Below are positions 9,076 to 16,218 of a stretch of DNA of 39,629 nt, one piece after another (the first letter of the stretch is position 1; each line of letters opens with the position of its first letter). Source of the DNA: a virus. The position numbers and the translations under genes were made by a program. The notes under the pieces were generated by a model, which was not told the DNA's origin, ran no database searches, and saw only the letters and a list, made by a program, of their open reading frames with translations. The stretch is taken from positions 1 to 39,629 of IMG/VR virus record IMGVR_UViG_3300034418_011568. One strand, 5' to 3'.

Positions 9076-11886
9076 ATGGCCATCAAAGAGCTTTTCTACG
9101 ATCAACGCCCCCAGCTGCTGCTGGACCCGAGGGCGTCGCAGCGTATTGACCCGAGGTTTAAGTTTACGAGGGATTCGATCGGAACATATGTAGACCGCGA
9201 CGGCCTAATCACAACCGGAGCCGTTGGTACCCCACGCTTTGAGTATGATCCGATCACGGGAGACGAGCGGGGCTTACTTATACAGCCAGAAGCAACTAAT
9301 CTATTCACGTATTCTTCTGGGCAGAACGTCTCAGTATGGCAAAAGATTAGGGCTAGCATTACAGCGAATGCCGCTGTTGCGCCTGACGGGACAACCACGG
9401 CCGATCTCATAATTCCCAACAGTACCATTAACGGATACTCGCGACAGTTCGTTAACGTAACAGCCGGGAATAGCTATACTTTTAGCTTTTTTGCCAAAAG
9501 ACAAACAGAATATGACTATATTAGCGCACTAATTTCGCCGCAAGTTCCAACCGAGCCTTTCGTATGGTTCAACATGCAAACTGGCCAAGTTGGGACTATT
9601 ATAGGCACTGGAGTCTTAGGGGCAAGCATCCAGGCATTTCGCGACTCTTGGTATAGGTGTTCGGTTTCGTACACCGCAGTTTCCACCGTTAGCACTGGCT
9701 TTGTTATTTTCCCAACCAAATCCGATGGCTCATCAAATTACACACCGGGAGGTGGAGGTGTTTATATATGGGGCGCTCAACTTGAACAGAGCGATGGCCC
9801 CACTTCATATATCGCAACCACATCTTCACAAGTCACCCGCGCCGCCGATCTCCTCTCCGTCGAGTCCTCTCTCCCCTCTAGCGGCTCCGTCTACATCGAC
9901 GCCCGCGCCATCAGTGCCCGCGAGAACGACACGCTGCTTTCCCTCAAGAACAGCAGCAACGACAAGATCGACCTCGGGTTTTTCTCCAACGCTGCTACCT
10001 ACAACTCGGTGGCGCTGATCGCCAACTACGACGGCACTAGCAAATCATCCCTGCCGTTGCCGGTGCCCACTACCGACCGAGAGCGCAATATCATCACGTA
10101 CGGCTCGCAAAACTATCAGTACGGCAGCAGCACTGCACGCTTCGCCACATCGCTGAGCAGCTTAGTTCCAACTGACCTTAACAAGCTCTCGATTGGCCAC
10201 GATTCTGTAGATCCGAACAAGGCATTCAACGGCTATATCAACAGCGTGTACCTGTGGTCCGGTGAGCTGACGCCTGCAGTAGCCGAGGCACTGGTGCGCA
10301 GCGAACTCGATCCAATCAATGCTGATACGTTCGTGCCTACCGGCCCTGCTGGTTCGCTGTCGATCGTAATCAACACCCAAGGCGCTGCTGCTGACGGTGA
10401 CAAGGTGTTTGAGCTGCCCGCCGAAAGCGTCGCCAACGACAACGACATCGTGATTACTTGGGGCGATCAGACTGAATCCGGCCTTGAGAACGCTGCTGCT
10501 GAGCTTGGCGCTCCTGGCCTGACGAAGACATATACAGCCGCCGGCATCTATTCAATCTTTGTTGAAGGCCAGCTGGAGAACCTGCAGTTCAACAACAGCT
10601 CTAGCGCACCCGATCTATTGCAAATCGTCCGATGGGGCACAACTGCCAATGGCAACGATGTGTTCCTCAGCCCGAGCACGATGGCCAACGCCTTCTACGG
10701 CTGCAGCCAGCTGGACTTCTCCAGCGTTGCACGAACCACGAGTTTGCCAGACACGAGTGCGGTGGCGAACTGGACGCAGGCCTTTTACAACTGCAGCAGC
10801 ATCACGGGTATCTTCCCTCAGTTTAATTTCAGTGGAGCGACCAGCTTCGTTCGCGCATGGGCTGGTTGCAGCAGCATTACATCGTTCACGGCGGCAGGTG
10901 GTCAACCGCAGAATGTTACGCAATTTTTCCGCGCATGGGATGGATGTTCTGGCCTTACTAGTTTTCCGCTTATTGATACTTCTAGCGGTTTAAGTTTTAA
11001 TTCTGCATGGCAGAACTGTTCCAGCCTTACAAGCTTCCCTGCAATCAATACTGCCGCCAGCGTCGGATTCAATTCAACATGGCGTAACTGTTCTAGCCTT
11101 ACCAGCTTCCCCTTGATCAACACTGCATTTGGCATAGACTTTGGGTTTGCCTGGGGTGGCTGCTCAAGTCTCACAAGTTTCCCGCTAATCAATACATCTG
11201 CAGGTGAGAGCTTTATTGGCACTTGGTCAAATTGCAGTTCTCTTACAAGCTTTCCGCTGATCAATACTTCTTCTGGAACGTCCTTTGCGTCTGCCTGGCT
11301 GGGCTGCAGTTCTCTTACTAGCTTCCCTTTGATAGATACATCAAACGGCACAAGCTTTAATTCAGCCTGGCGCGATTGCATTGGCCTTGCAAGTTTTCCG
11401 CTTCTAAATACCTCCTCAGGGACTGACTTTGCTAGGGCTTGGTACGTATGCGTAAGCCTTGCAAGCTTTCCAGCAATCAATACTTCAGCGGGCACAAATT
11501 TTGGCCAGACTTGGTACGCCAACACGAGCCTGACAGCCTTCCCCTCTCTTGACTTTGATTCAGCTACGGGATCAGCATCTGACGCATCAACTGTTTTGAG
11601 TGGGTTTTACGGTGCTTGGCTCAGCTGCAGCAACCTCGCTAACTTCCCCGCCAACCTCTTTAACAACACCACCTGCACCCGTTATCTGCAGGCATTCCAA
11701 GGCTGCGCCCTGACCGCTGCATCAATCGAGAACATCCTGGTCAGCATCAACACTGCCAACACCAGCAACGGCAACCTCAGCCTCGAAGGTGGCACCAACG
11801 CAGCCCAGTCAACTTGGACCACTGCAGCCACCAATGCATACAACGCCTTGGTTGGCCGAGGCTGGACCATCACATTTAACCCCTGA
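9076..11886 (+). CDS. Tail fibre/adhesin with lectin-like domain and BspA-like LRR array
   Basis: 936 residues. The first 90 residues contain R-I-D-P-R-F-K-F-T-R, F-E-Y-D-P-I-T-G and G-L-L-I-Q-P-E-A-T-N, typical of phage fibre modules that precede a carbohydrate-binding jelly-roll; two such modules seem present between 40 and 410. From about 430 a domain with V-I-T-W-G-D-Q leads into leucine-rich repeats of the BspA/DUF285 type (S-L-T-S-F-P-L-I-N-T-S). Eight consecutive units are exactly 24 residues long, flanked by degenerate ones, and a short cap closes the protein. BspA-type repeats mediate surface binding in bacteria, so receptor binding is the likely role. Codons in 9140-9840 and in the repeats are more A/T-rich than in the neighbouring fibre gene, suggesting acquisition. 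Confidence 0.7.
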   Translation: MAIKELFYDQRPQLLLDPRASQRIDPRFKFTRDSIGTYVDRDGLITTGAVGTPRFEYDPITGDERGLLIQPEATNLFTYSSGQNVSVWQKIRASITANAAVAPDGTTTADLIIPNSTINGYSRQFVNVTAGNSYTFSFFAKRQTEYDYISALISPQVPTEPFVWFNMQTGQVGTIIGTGVLGASIQAFRDSWYRCSVSYTAVSTVSTGFVIFPTKSDGSSNYTPGGGGVYIWGAQLEQSDGPTSYIATTSSQVTRAADLLSVESSLPSSGSVYIDARAISARENDTLLSLKNSSNDKIDLGFFSNAATYNSVALIANYDGTSKSSLPLPVPTTDRERNIITYGSQNYQYGSSTARFATSLSSLVPTDLNKLSIGHDSVDPNKAFNGYINSVYLWSGELTPAVAEALVRSELDPINADTFVPTGPAGSLSIVINTQGAAADGDKVFELPAESVANDNDIVITWGDQTESGLENAAAELGAPGLTKTYTAAGIYSIFVEGQLENLQFNNSSSAPDLLQIVRWGTTANGNDVFLSPSTMANAFYGCSQLDFSSVARTTSLPDTSAVANWTQAFYNCSSITGIFPQFNFSGATSFVRAWAGCSSITSFTAAGGQPQNVTQFFRAWDGCSGLTSFPLIDTSSGLSFNSAWQNCSSLTSFPAINTAASVGFNSTWRNCSSLTSFPLINTAFGIDFGFAWGGCSSLTSFPLINTSAGESFIGTWSNCSSLTSFPLINTSSGTSFASAWLGCSSLTSFPLIDTSNGTSFNSAWRDCIGLASFPLLNTSSGTDFARAWYVCVSLASFPAINTSAGTNFGQTWYANTSLTAFPSLDFDSATGSASDASTVLSGFYGAWLSCSNLANFPANLFNNTTCTRYLQAFQGCALTAASIENILVSINTANTSNGNLSLEGGTNAAQSTWTTAATNAYNALVGRGWTITFNP
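10924..11499 (+). repeat. Eight tandem 72-bp units encoding 24-residue LRR repeats
   Basis: Each unit begins with Phe, has A/T-W at positions 4-5, Cys at position 8 in most units, then S-S-L-T-S-F-P and I-N-T/I-D-T. Eight units run without any length variation. Units differ at many synonymous sites, so the array is not a recent slippage product but has been kept in phase. Less regular units lie on both sides (about 10680-10923 and 11500-11700). Confidence 0.85.
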
Positions 11887-11888
11887 TC

Positions 11889-12095
11889 ATGGCCCTTTAC
11901 ACCTTTACCGAGCTGACCTACGCCATCATCCACAGCGATGATGGTTACCTCCAGTACAGCGAGATGACCGCAGGCACTGCACTAGAAACTCCTCGCACTG
12001 TTGAGCTGTTTACCGACGAAGATGAAGCCAAGGCCCGCGCCGAAGAGCTGGGCTACGTCTTTGTCGATCCTGATGCCATCCCTGACCTGCCATGA
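11889..12095 (+). CDS. Small hypothetical protein (68 aa)
   Basis: Starts two bases after the fibre stop and ends in a four-base ATGA overlap with the next gene, so it is part of the same translational chain. The sequence is acidic with no membrane segment; D-E-D-E-A-K-A-R-A-E-E-L-G-Y-V-F-V is a probable helix-strand end. Such small acidic proteins directly after fibre genes are sometimes fibre-assembly chaperones. That is only a guess from position. Confidence 0.55.
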   Translation: MALYTFTELTYAIIHSDDGYLQYSEMTAGTALETPRTVELFTDEDEAKARAEELGYVFVDPDAIPDLP

Positions 12096-12394
12096 CCTAC
12101 TTTCTGCGCTTTGAGCACGAAGGCATCTTCCAAGCTGCCTGCATGCACGCCGGCCTCTGGATCGACGACGACTCCCCGCGCCCGCTGCTGCTCTCCCATA
12201 CCCACATCCTTGATGTGATCGGCACCATCACCGAGGGCGGAGAGTGGGATCCAGACACCGGAGAGGTGATCACGCCTCCCGTTGTGCTGCCCGGCTGGCA
12301 CGTGAACGCCAAGTTCACCACCGGCCTGCCTGACGGCTGGGACACCTACTTGGTGACACCCGCCAGCCCGGTGCGCATTTTCGCTGGTGATTGA
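12092..12394 (+). CDS. Small hypothetical phage protein (100 aa)
   Basis: Overlaps the preceding gene by four bases and the next by eight. It contains D-P-D-T-G-E-V-I-T-P-P-V-V-L-P-G-W-H-V-N and P-D-G-W-D-T-Y-L-V, a pattern I recall in short proteins encoded beside tail-fibre genes of tailed phages. No transmembrane segment or catalytic motif is visible. Fibre-associated structural or assembly role is possible. Confidence 0.6.
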   Translation: MTYFLRFEHEGIFQAACMHAGLWIDDDSPRPLLLSHTHILDVIGTITEGGEWDPDTGEVITPPVVLPGWHVNAKFTTGLPDGWDTYLVTPASPVRIFAGD

Positions 12395-12635
12395 GCGGCA
12401 CTTGACCACCATCGGTGCAGCGGTGGCGGTGCTCACAGCAGTTGTGGGCACCACAATCGCCGTTGAAACGCGCTACGCCAAAAGCGCTGAGGTAAGGGCG
12501 CAGCTGGAGGAGTATTACGCAAAGCAGATCAAGCTTCGCATCCTCGAGATCGACCTGAAACCTGAGCCAACACCTGCTGACAGGGCTTTGCGGCAGTACC
12601 TGCAGCAGGAGTTGAGCGAAGAGAAGCGTAATTAG
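12387..12635 (+). CDS. Small membrane protein with cytoplasmic-type helix (82 aa)
   Basis: Starts at GTG 12387 inside the end of the previous gene. Residues 6-26 (T-T-I-G-A-A-V-A-V-L-T-A-V-V-G-T-T-I-A-V) form one hydrophobic helix, followed by a charged helical tail rich in Glu, Gln and Lys. One membrane helix plus a coiled tail fits a phage lysis accessory protein (spanin-like or holin-like) or another membrane anchor; no lipobox is present. Its position among several other tiny membrane proteins supports a lysis-related or host-membrane role, but this is inference. Confidence 0.5.
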   Translation: MIERHLTTIGAAVAVLTAVVGTTIAVETRYAKSAEVRAQLEEYYAKQIKLRILEIDLKPEPTPADRALRQYLQQELSEEKRN

Positions 12636-12760
12636 GCACTGCGGCGAGGTAATCGGCTAGTATTCGCAAGCAATCTTTTCGAGAGATCGCAAGCGTCCGT
12701 AGATGCCTGGCTGCGGCGAGGTTGGCACCGCGTGAGGACCAACCACCGGGCACCCCTTTT

Positions 12761-12850
12761 ATGTCTTGGCTACTCCTACTTTCCGCCTGGTTAGCCGGCA
12801 TGTTCCTGGCCTATGCTCTAGTGGCAATTACCCCACCAGATGATCTGTAG
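12761..12850 (+). CDS. Tiny single-span membrane peptide (29 aa)
   Basis: The frame reads M-S-W-L-L-L-L-S-A-W-L-A-G-M-F-L-A-Y-A-L, one clear transmembrane helix, ending P-P-D-D-L. No good ribosome binding site precedes it, but its stop TAG overlaps the GTG start of the next small gene, as expected for coupled genes. A second peptide of this type lies at 31069-31152. Role unknown; single-span peptides of this size are seen in phage lysis and membrane-takeover sets. Confidence 0.4.
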   Translation: MSWLLLLSAWLAGMFLAYALVAITPPDDL

Positions 12851-12984
12851 TGGCCGTTAAATCAAAAACCGCCCTGGGTAGAGTCGAAAATCAATCAGGT
12901 AAACCCAAGCGAACCCGGCAGGGTAATGGCACACGCAGCCGCCCTCGGGGTACACGTAAATTGCGGCGTGGTCAAGGTCGGTAG
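12850..12984 (+). CDS. Small highly basic protein (44 aa), cyanophage-type
   Basis: GTG start overlapping the stop of the preceding peptide. The product is very rich in Arg, Lys, Gly and Gln, with K-R-T-R-Q-G-N-G in the middle and R-R-G-Q-G-R at the end. I recall the T-R-Q-G-N ... G-Q-G pattern from small proteins in marine cyanophages, which supports it as a real gene despite its length. Probably nucleic-acid binding; no function is known to me. Confidence 0.55.
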   Translation: MAVKSKTALGRVENQSGKPKRTRQGNGTRSRPRGTRKLRRGQGR

Positions 12985-13008
12985 TATGTAGCTGAAGCCA
13001 CTGCGGCC

Positions 13009-13260
13009 ATGATTGAAGTCATCGCGGCAGTGGCCGGAGCATCCATCTCAGTTGCCGCGATGACTGCGGCGAGCTCGGGGAGACGAAATGAGGCTGCGCG
13101 CGATGCGGTTATACGACTCACGAGTGCGGTAGAGCACATCGGCACTCAGCTCGAGGTCTTACACCACGACATCAAAGAAGACAGAAAAGAGACTTTCAGC
13201 AGGCTTTCGACCGTGGAGCAACGGGTATCTAAACTGGAAGGGAGACCTAACCACTCATAG
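13009..13260 (+). CDS. Small protein with N-terminal membrane helix and coiled coil (83 aa)
   Basis: Residues 2-22 are hydrophobic (I-E-V-I-A-A-V-A-G-A-S-I-S-V-A-A-M-T), followed by a charged region with heptad spacing (E-H-I-G-T-Q-L-E-V-L-H-H-D-I-K-E and S-T-V-E-Q-R-V-S-K-L-E). A membrane anchor plus coiled coil resembles haemolysin XhlA-like or holin-like accessory proteins. Similar proteins occur, to my recollection, in picocyanobacterial phages. Lysis role is plausible but not shown. Confidence 0.6.
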   Translation: MIEVIAAVAGASISVAAMTAASSGRRNEAARDAVIRLTSAVEHIGTQLEVLHHDIKEDRKETFSRLSTVEQRVSKLEGRPNHS

Positions 13261-13262
13261 CC

Positions 13263-13400
13263 ATGGATCCAACTACAGCAACTGTCCTGGCGATTCTGGT
13301 AGCAGCAGGCAGCGAAATTATCACACTGCTTCCCATTAAGGAGAACAGCTGGGTTCAGCTCATCCTTAAAGCACTGAAGGTGGTTTTCCCAAAGCGCTGA
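13263..13400 (+). CDS. Small cyanophage protein (45 aa), possible frameshift extension
   Basis: ATG two bases after the previous stop. The product has a short hydrophobic helix (T-V-L-A-I-L-V-A-A-G-S-E-I-I) and then L-L-P-I-K-E-N-S-W-V-Q-L-I-L-K, with F-P-K-R at the end; I recall this motif from short cyanophage proteins. Near the end the message reads T-TTC-CCA, a classic -1 slippery pattern, and the -1 frame stays open for 64 more codons to 13585. A 10-bp hairpin follows 15 bases downstream. The zero-frame product is the primary call. Confidence 0.6.
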   Translation: MDPTTATVLAILVAAGSEIITLLPIKENSWVQLILKALKVVFPKR

Positions 13401-13648
13401 CTATAAAGCCACGCATAGACAGTGCCATAGATGCGTGGCTAGCGGATCAGCCGTTAGCACCAAAACCTTTTGTGGATCACGAACCAGTGAACGATGATCT
13501 ACAAACAGGTAAAAGCCGCCTTTTGGGCGGTGCCATGACCATCCGCTCACCTTGGTCTGACGCTCCGAAGCCTCCGTCGACTTAATTTACGTCGCTACTG
13601 CAAAGCGTCGCTCCGTTCATCTAGCCTCAGCCAAGGAGATCCTTCACT
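13401..13648 (+). other. Gene-poor gap with two hairpins
   Basis: No standard gene is seen here. The gap holds a perfect 10-bp inverted repeat (13407-13416 with 13431-13440, AGCCACGCAT and its complement, 14-base loop) and a smaller CCGCC/GGCGG hairpin at 13516-13530. The -1 frame of the preceding gene is open to 13585. A strong Shine-Dalgarno AAGGAG lies at 13633-13638, ten bases before the next ATG. No convincing promoter was found. Confidence 0.6.
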
Positions 13649-14002
13649 ATGGCAATCGAACCAGGAAAAATCCAACCAGGCAGACATGACTTTACTTTAC
13701 AGCGTAGAGCTGACTACAGCATGTCGCTACAGTTCAAAGACGACAGTGGATTTGCTGTTGATTTAACTGGATGGACAGTTTACGCCCAGGCGTGGAACCG
13801 AGAACGAACAGTCAAATACGCTGATTGGTCAGTTACATATACGGATCGCGCTACAGGACAAGTTGAAATGTCCCTAACTGACCAGCAAACTGCAACCTTT
13901 CCCGATGAGGCGTACTATGACGTTCTGCTTGAGACACCCGCTCTAATTCGAGATTACTGGATCGAGGGCGTTATCTATGTCTCAGAAGGTTATACAGCAT
14001 GA
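13649..14002 (+). CDS. Virion protein with BppU-like domain (117 aa)
   Basis: Preceded by AAGGAG. The sequence R-H-D-F-T-L-Q-R-R-A-D-Y-S-M-S-L-Q-F-K-D-D-S-G, then V-D-L-T-G-W-T-V-Y-A-Q-A-W and Y-Y-D-V-L-L-E, matches the beta-sandwich pattern of BppU-like baseplate/fibre-attachment domains and resembles proteins common in cyanophages. Likely a tail or capsid decoration subunit. Codons are clearly more A/T-ending than in the upstream tail genes. It overlaps the next gene by four bases (ATGA). Confidence 0.6.
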   Translation: MAIEPGKIQPGRHDFTLQRRADYSMSLQFKDDSGFAVDLTGWTVYAQAWNRERTVKYADWSVTYTDRATGQVEMSLTDQQTATFPDEAYYDVLLETPALIRDYWIEGVIYVSEGYTA

Positions 14003-14853
14003 CATCCGTAACTATTACAACGCAAACAGCATCTGTAGTAGTGACGAGCGCCCAAGGTGTCTCCGTCGTACCTGTCACGCAGCTTGCGAGCATTCAAATC
14101 CAGCGTGGGGTTGTTGCGCCTGGTGGCGTAGCACGTGATTTACTCGAAAAAGCCAGCGGCGCTGATTATCACACAAGATGGACATCCACCCCCGAGGTCG
14201 ATGCTCTGAGCTTCGACTTAACTACTAGTATTGAACCTACTAAAGGGCAACTTACTTGGAATGCAGATGAAGGCACGATAGCTCTAGGTAAAGATTCAAT
14301 AGTAAACTACATTGGAGAAGAGACTGTAGTACTATGTCGCAATGCAAGTAACACAGTTGAGATACCAAAAGGAACTGCTGTTAGATTTGCCGGTACTCTA
14401 GGAGCAAGCGGCAGGCTAAAAGTAGCCCCTATGATTTCCGACGGCAGTTTACCAGGTTATGTATTCTTTGGTATAACTCTTCAAGCTATCGCAGGTGCAA
14501 GCGATGGCTATGTATCCGTTTTCGGAAAGATTAAAGGTATAAACACCGAAGACTACGAAGAGGGAGATATTCTTTGGTGCGACCCAACAACCCCAGGTGG
14601 TTTAATTAACGTAGAACCTGCTGCGCCTAATCTAAAGCTTGCAGTGGCTGCAGTAATAAGCAAAAAGAACAATGGCAGTATATTCGTACGCTGGTCTACA
14701 GGTTCTCGTTTACAAGACTTGCACGATGTAGAAGCTAACGGAAGTAAAGCTGACGGTGACGTGCTCGAATATGACAGCACTACTAGTCGTTGGCAACCAA
14801 CGAATCGCCTTACTTTGCTAGAGGCTCGTGTAGCTGCGTTGGAGACCCCTTGA
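13999..14853 (+). CDS. Fibre-like virion protein (284 aa)
   Basis: The N-terminal 40 residues are simple beta-forming sequence rich in Thr, Val and Ser. The middle carries a repeat-like beta domain (G-Y-V-F-F-G-I-T-L-Q-A-I-A-G-A and Y-E-E-G-D-I-L-W-C-D-P). The end has S-R-L-Q-D-L-H-D-V-E and a short coiled coil (R-L-T-L-L-E-A-R-V-A-A-L-E), a typical trimeric fibre end. Coupled to the 117-residue gene by ATGA, so the two probably act together on the virion. Its A/T-rich codon use sets the pair apart from neighbours. Its stop abuts the stop of the convergent minus-strand gene with no spacer. Confidence 0.6.
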   Translation: MTSVTITTQTASVVVTSAQGVSVVPVTQLASIQIQRGVVAPGGVARDLLEKASGADYHTRWTSTPEVDALSFDLTTSIEPTKGQLTWNADEGTIALGKDSIVNYIGEETVVLCRNASNTVEIPKGTAVRFAGTLGASGRLKVAPMISDGSLPGYVFFGITLQAIAGASDGYVSVFGKIKGINTEDYEEGDILWCDPTTPGGLINVEPAAPNLKLAVAAVISKKNNGSIFVRWSTGSRLQDLHDVEANGSKADGDVLEYDSTTSRWQPTNRLTLLEARVAALETP

Positions 14854-14988
14854 TTATGTAAACGGTCCTGGGTCTCTACCCGTCGTAACCACCGCAACAG
14901 CCCTCCGGTAAAAAGAACAATCCGTTTTACCGGCCTTCTCGAGAGCGGCCTTTACTTTGGCCCAGTTTTCGCGTGTACGTTCGTCCAT
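14854..14988 (-). CDS. Small hypothetical protein after endolysin (44 aa)
   Basis: ATG shares a base with the endolysin stop (TGATG), so it is coupled to it. The product begins M-D-E-R-T-R-E-N-W-A-K-V and ends D-P-G-P-F-T, with K-T-D-C-S-F-Y-R-R-A-V-A in the middle; I recall similar short proteins in cyanophages. The frame could be read further upstream, but that would lie inside the endolysin. Function unknown. Confidence 0.6.
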   Translation of the reverse strand: MDERTRENWAKVKAALEKAGKTDCSFYRRAVAVVTTGRDPGPFT

Positions 14989-16136
14989 CAGTACGTCCAC
15001 TCCGCAGCAGCTCTTACCCCAGCACCCGGCACAAACCCACCGCCGCCACGACAATCAAGGTGAATAAACCCCCGAGAACGTCCATCGCCTAGTCCACCCG
15101 TCCACCTAACACGAATCCACCGGTAGAAGCTTTCTAGATTGCCGGTAACGGGGTAGAGATCAAAAGCCTCACCGGTTATGTGCTTTGATCCCGAGAAACC
15201 TCCGATTTGGCTATTAACAGGCTCGGGGCGATAGAAGGAGGTGATACCAAGCGGAGCCCCCCACGCCTCCCGCACACGCTGAAACTCTGCCGCAGTACGA
15301 AGCAAGCGAGCCTTTACTGAAGCGGCTGGGCCAGGCACGCGCCGCTTATCCCACTGCAGAATCTCTCCAACACTGAGGTTGGGAGTTACCAGGCAATTGA
15401 AGTCTTCCCAGTCAACCTGAGGCGCCATCGTGAGGCCAGTACCAACAACCTTGCGCCAATGTGGCTCAAACAAGAACCACTTGCCAGCGCCTGAAGCTAG
15501 TTCGACCTGCGTATGAGCGTCTGCAGGAACCTCGGAGTATGCGACGACTGCGTAGGTTTTCCCCTGCGGGCAGTACACCTTCTCTTTTTCCCCAAGCTCG
15601 GAAGATTGAATCGCCTTCTTTTTCAGGAACGTAGGCTGTACAGCTTCTATGCGATACAGGATCAGCTTGGGAGTTGCCTTAACTACTGGCGTTTCGGATT
15701 TTCCCTCCTCCTCCCCTCCGTTGTCCTCAATCAGCTGCAGCAGCTTCTGCGCATACTGCGGGTCTGTGGCGTAACCCTGTTTTACTAACTCGTTAGCAGC
15801 GGCCTCGATAGTCGGAGCGCGATCTACGCCTTCGTATTTATCCCAATCCTTATACCAACGAGTAACCAAGTAGCGGACGCAAGCCCCGAGATTGGGGAAG
15901 TCCATAAAGTCAGCCGAGATCGTTACCCACTTACCATCCACAAATTCTTGAGTCTTACGAGACGCCCCCTGACCCTTAAGTCCGAAGTAGTTGTTCTTTC
16001 CGCTTGTGTGCTTTCCGTAGCCCGACTCAAGCGCCCATTGTGCGGCCACGAGTGTGGACCACTTAGCACCTGCATCTTTAGCGGCTTGTTCGAGGCCTTC
16101 CCAAGTGTTGGGATATTGCCGAGCTCGGGAAGCCAT
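14988..16136 (-). CDS. Two-domain endolysin: glucosaminidase plus M15 peptidase
   Basis: 382 residues. Residues 10-130 form a FlgJ-type glucosaminidase domain with the probable catalytic Glu in A-L-E-S-G-Y-G (about 37) and N-N-Y-F-G-L-K-G after it; this cuts the glycan strand. The linker (about 150-260) looks like an SH3-type or other wall-binding region. Residues 270-375 match peptidase M15: S-F-Y-R-P-E-P-V-N, then zinc ligands in S-K-H (about 319), A-F-D-L-Y (about 327) and F-I-H-L-D (about 359). It would cleave cross-bridging peptides. It lies on the opposite strand to the tail genes, just downstream of a strong terminator. The small gene at 14854-14988 is coupled to it. Confidence 0.85.
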   Translation of the reverse strand: MASRARQYPNTWEGLEQAAKDAGAKWSTLVAAQWALESGYGKHTSGKNNYFGLKGQGASRKTQEFVDGKWVTISADFMDFPNLGACVRYLVTRWYKDWDKYEGVDRAPTIEAAANELVKQGYATDPQYAQKLLQLIEDNGGEEEGKSETPVVKATPKLILYRIEAVQPTFLKKKAIQSSELGEKEKVYCPQGKTYAVVAYSEVPADAHTQVELASGAGKWFLFEPHWRKVVGTGLTMAPQVDWEDFNCLVTPNLSVGEILQWDKRRVPGPAASVKARLLRTAAEFQRVREAWGAPLGITSFYRPEPVNSQIGGFSGSKHITGEAFDLYPVTGNLESFYRWIRVRWTGGLGDGRSRGFIHLDCRGGGGFVPGAGVRAAAEWTY

Positions 16137-16162
16137 CTATGGGGTGCATCTGCATTAAGTCT

Positions 16163-16190
16163 AAAAAGAAAACCCCGGTAAGTACCGGGG
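16163..16190 (-). terminator. Intrinsic terminator upstream of endolysin
   Basis: Read on the minus strand, CCCCGGTA and its complement form a near-perfect hairpin (16173-16190 on the plus strand) followed by TTTTCTTTTT. It would end transcripts coming from the antirepressor-like gene. It sits 26 bases before the endolysin start, leaving almost no room for a separate promoter. Confidence 0.85.
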
Positions 16191-16218
16191 CTGCGACATT
16201 TAATAAGTGCGACAAAAA

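Noticed and set aside
10902-11525. 207-residue minus-strand repetitive frame
   Set aside because: Mirror of the LRR repeats; the plus-strand frame is the coherent one.
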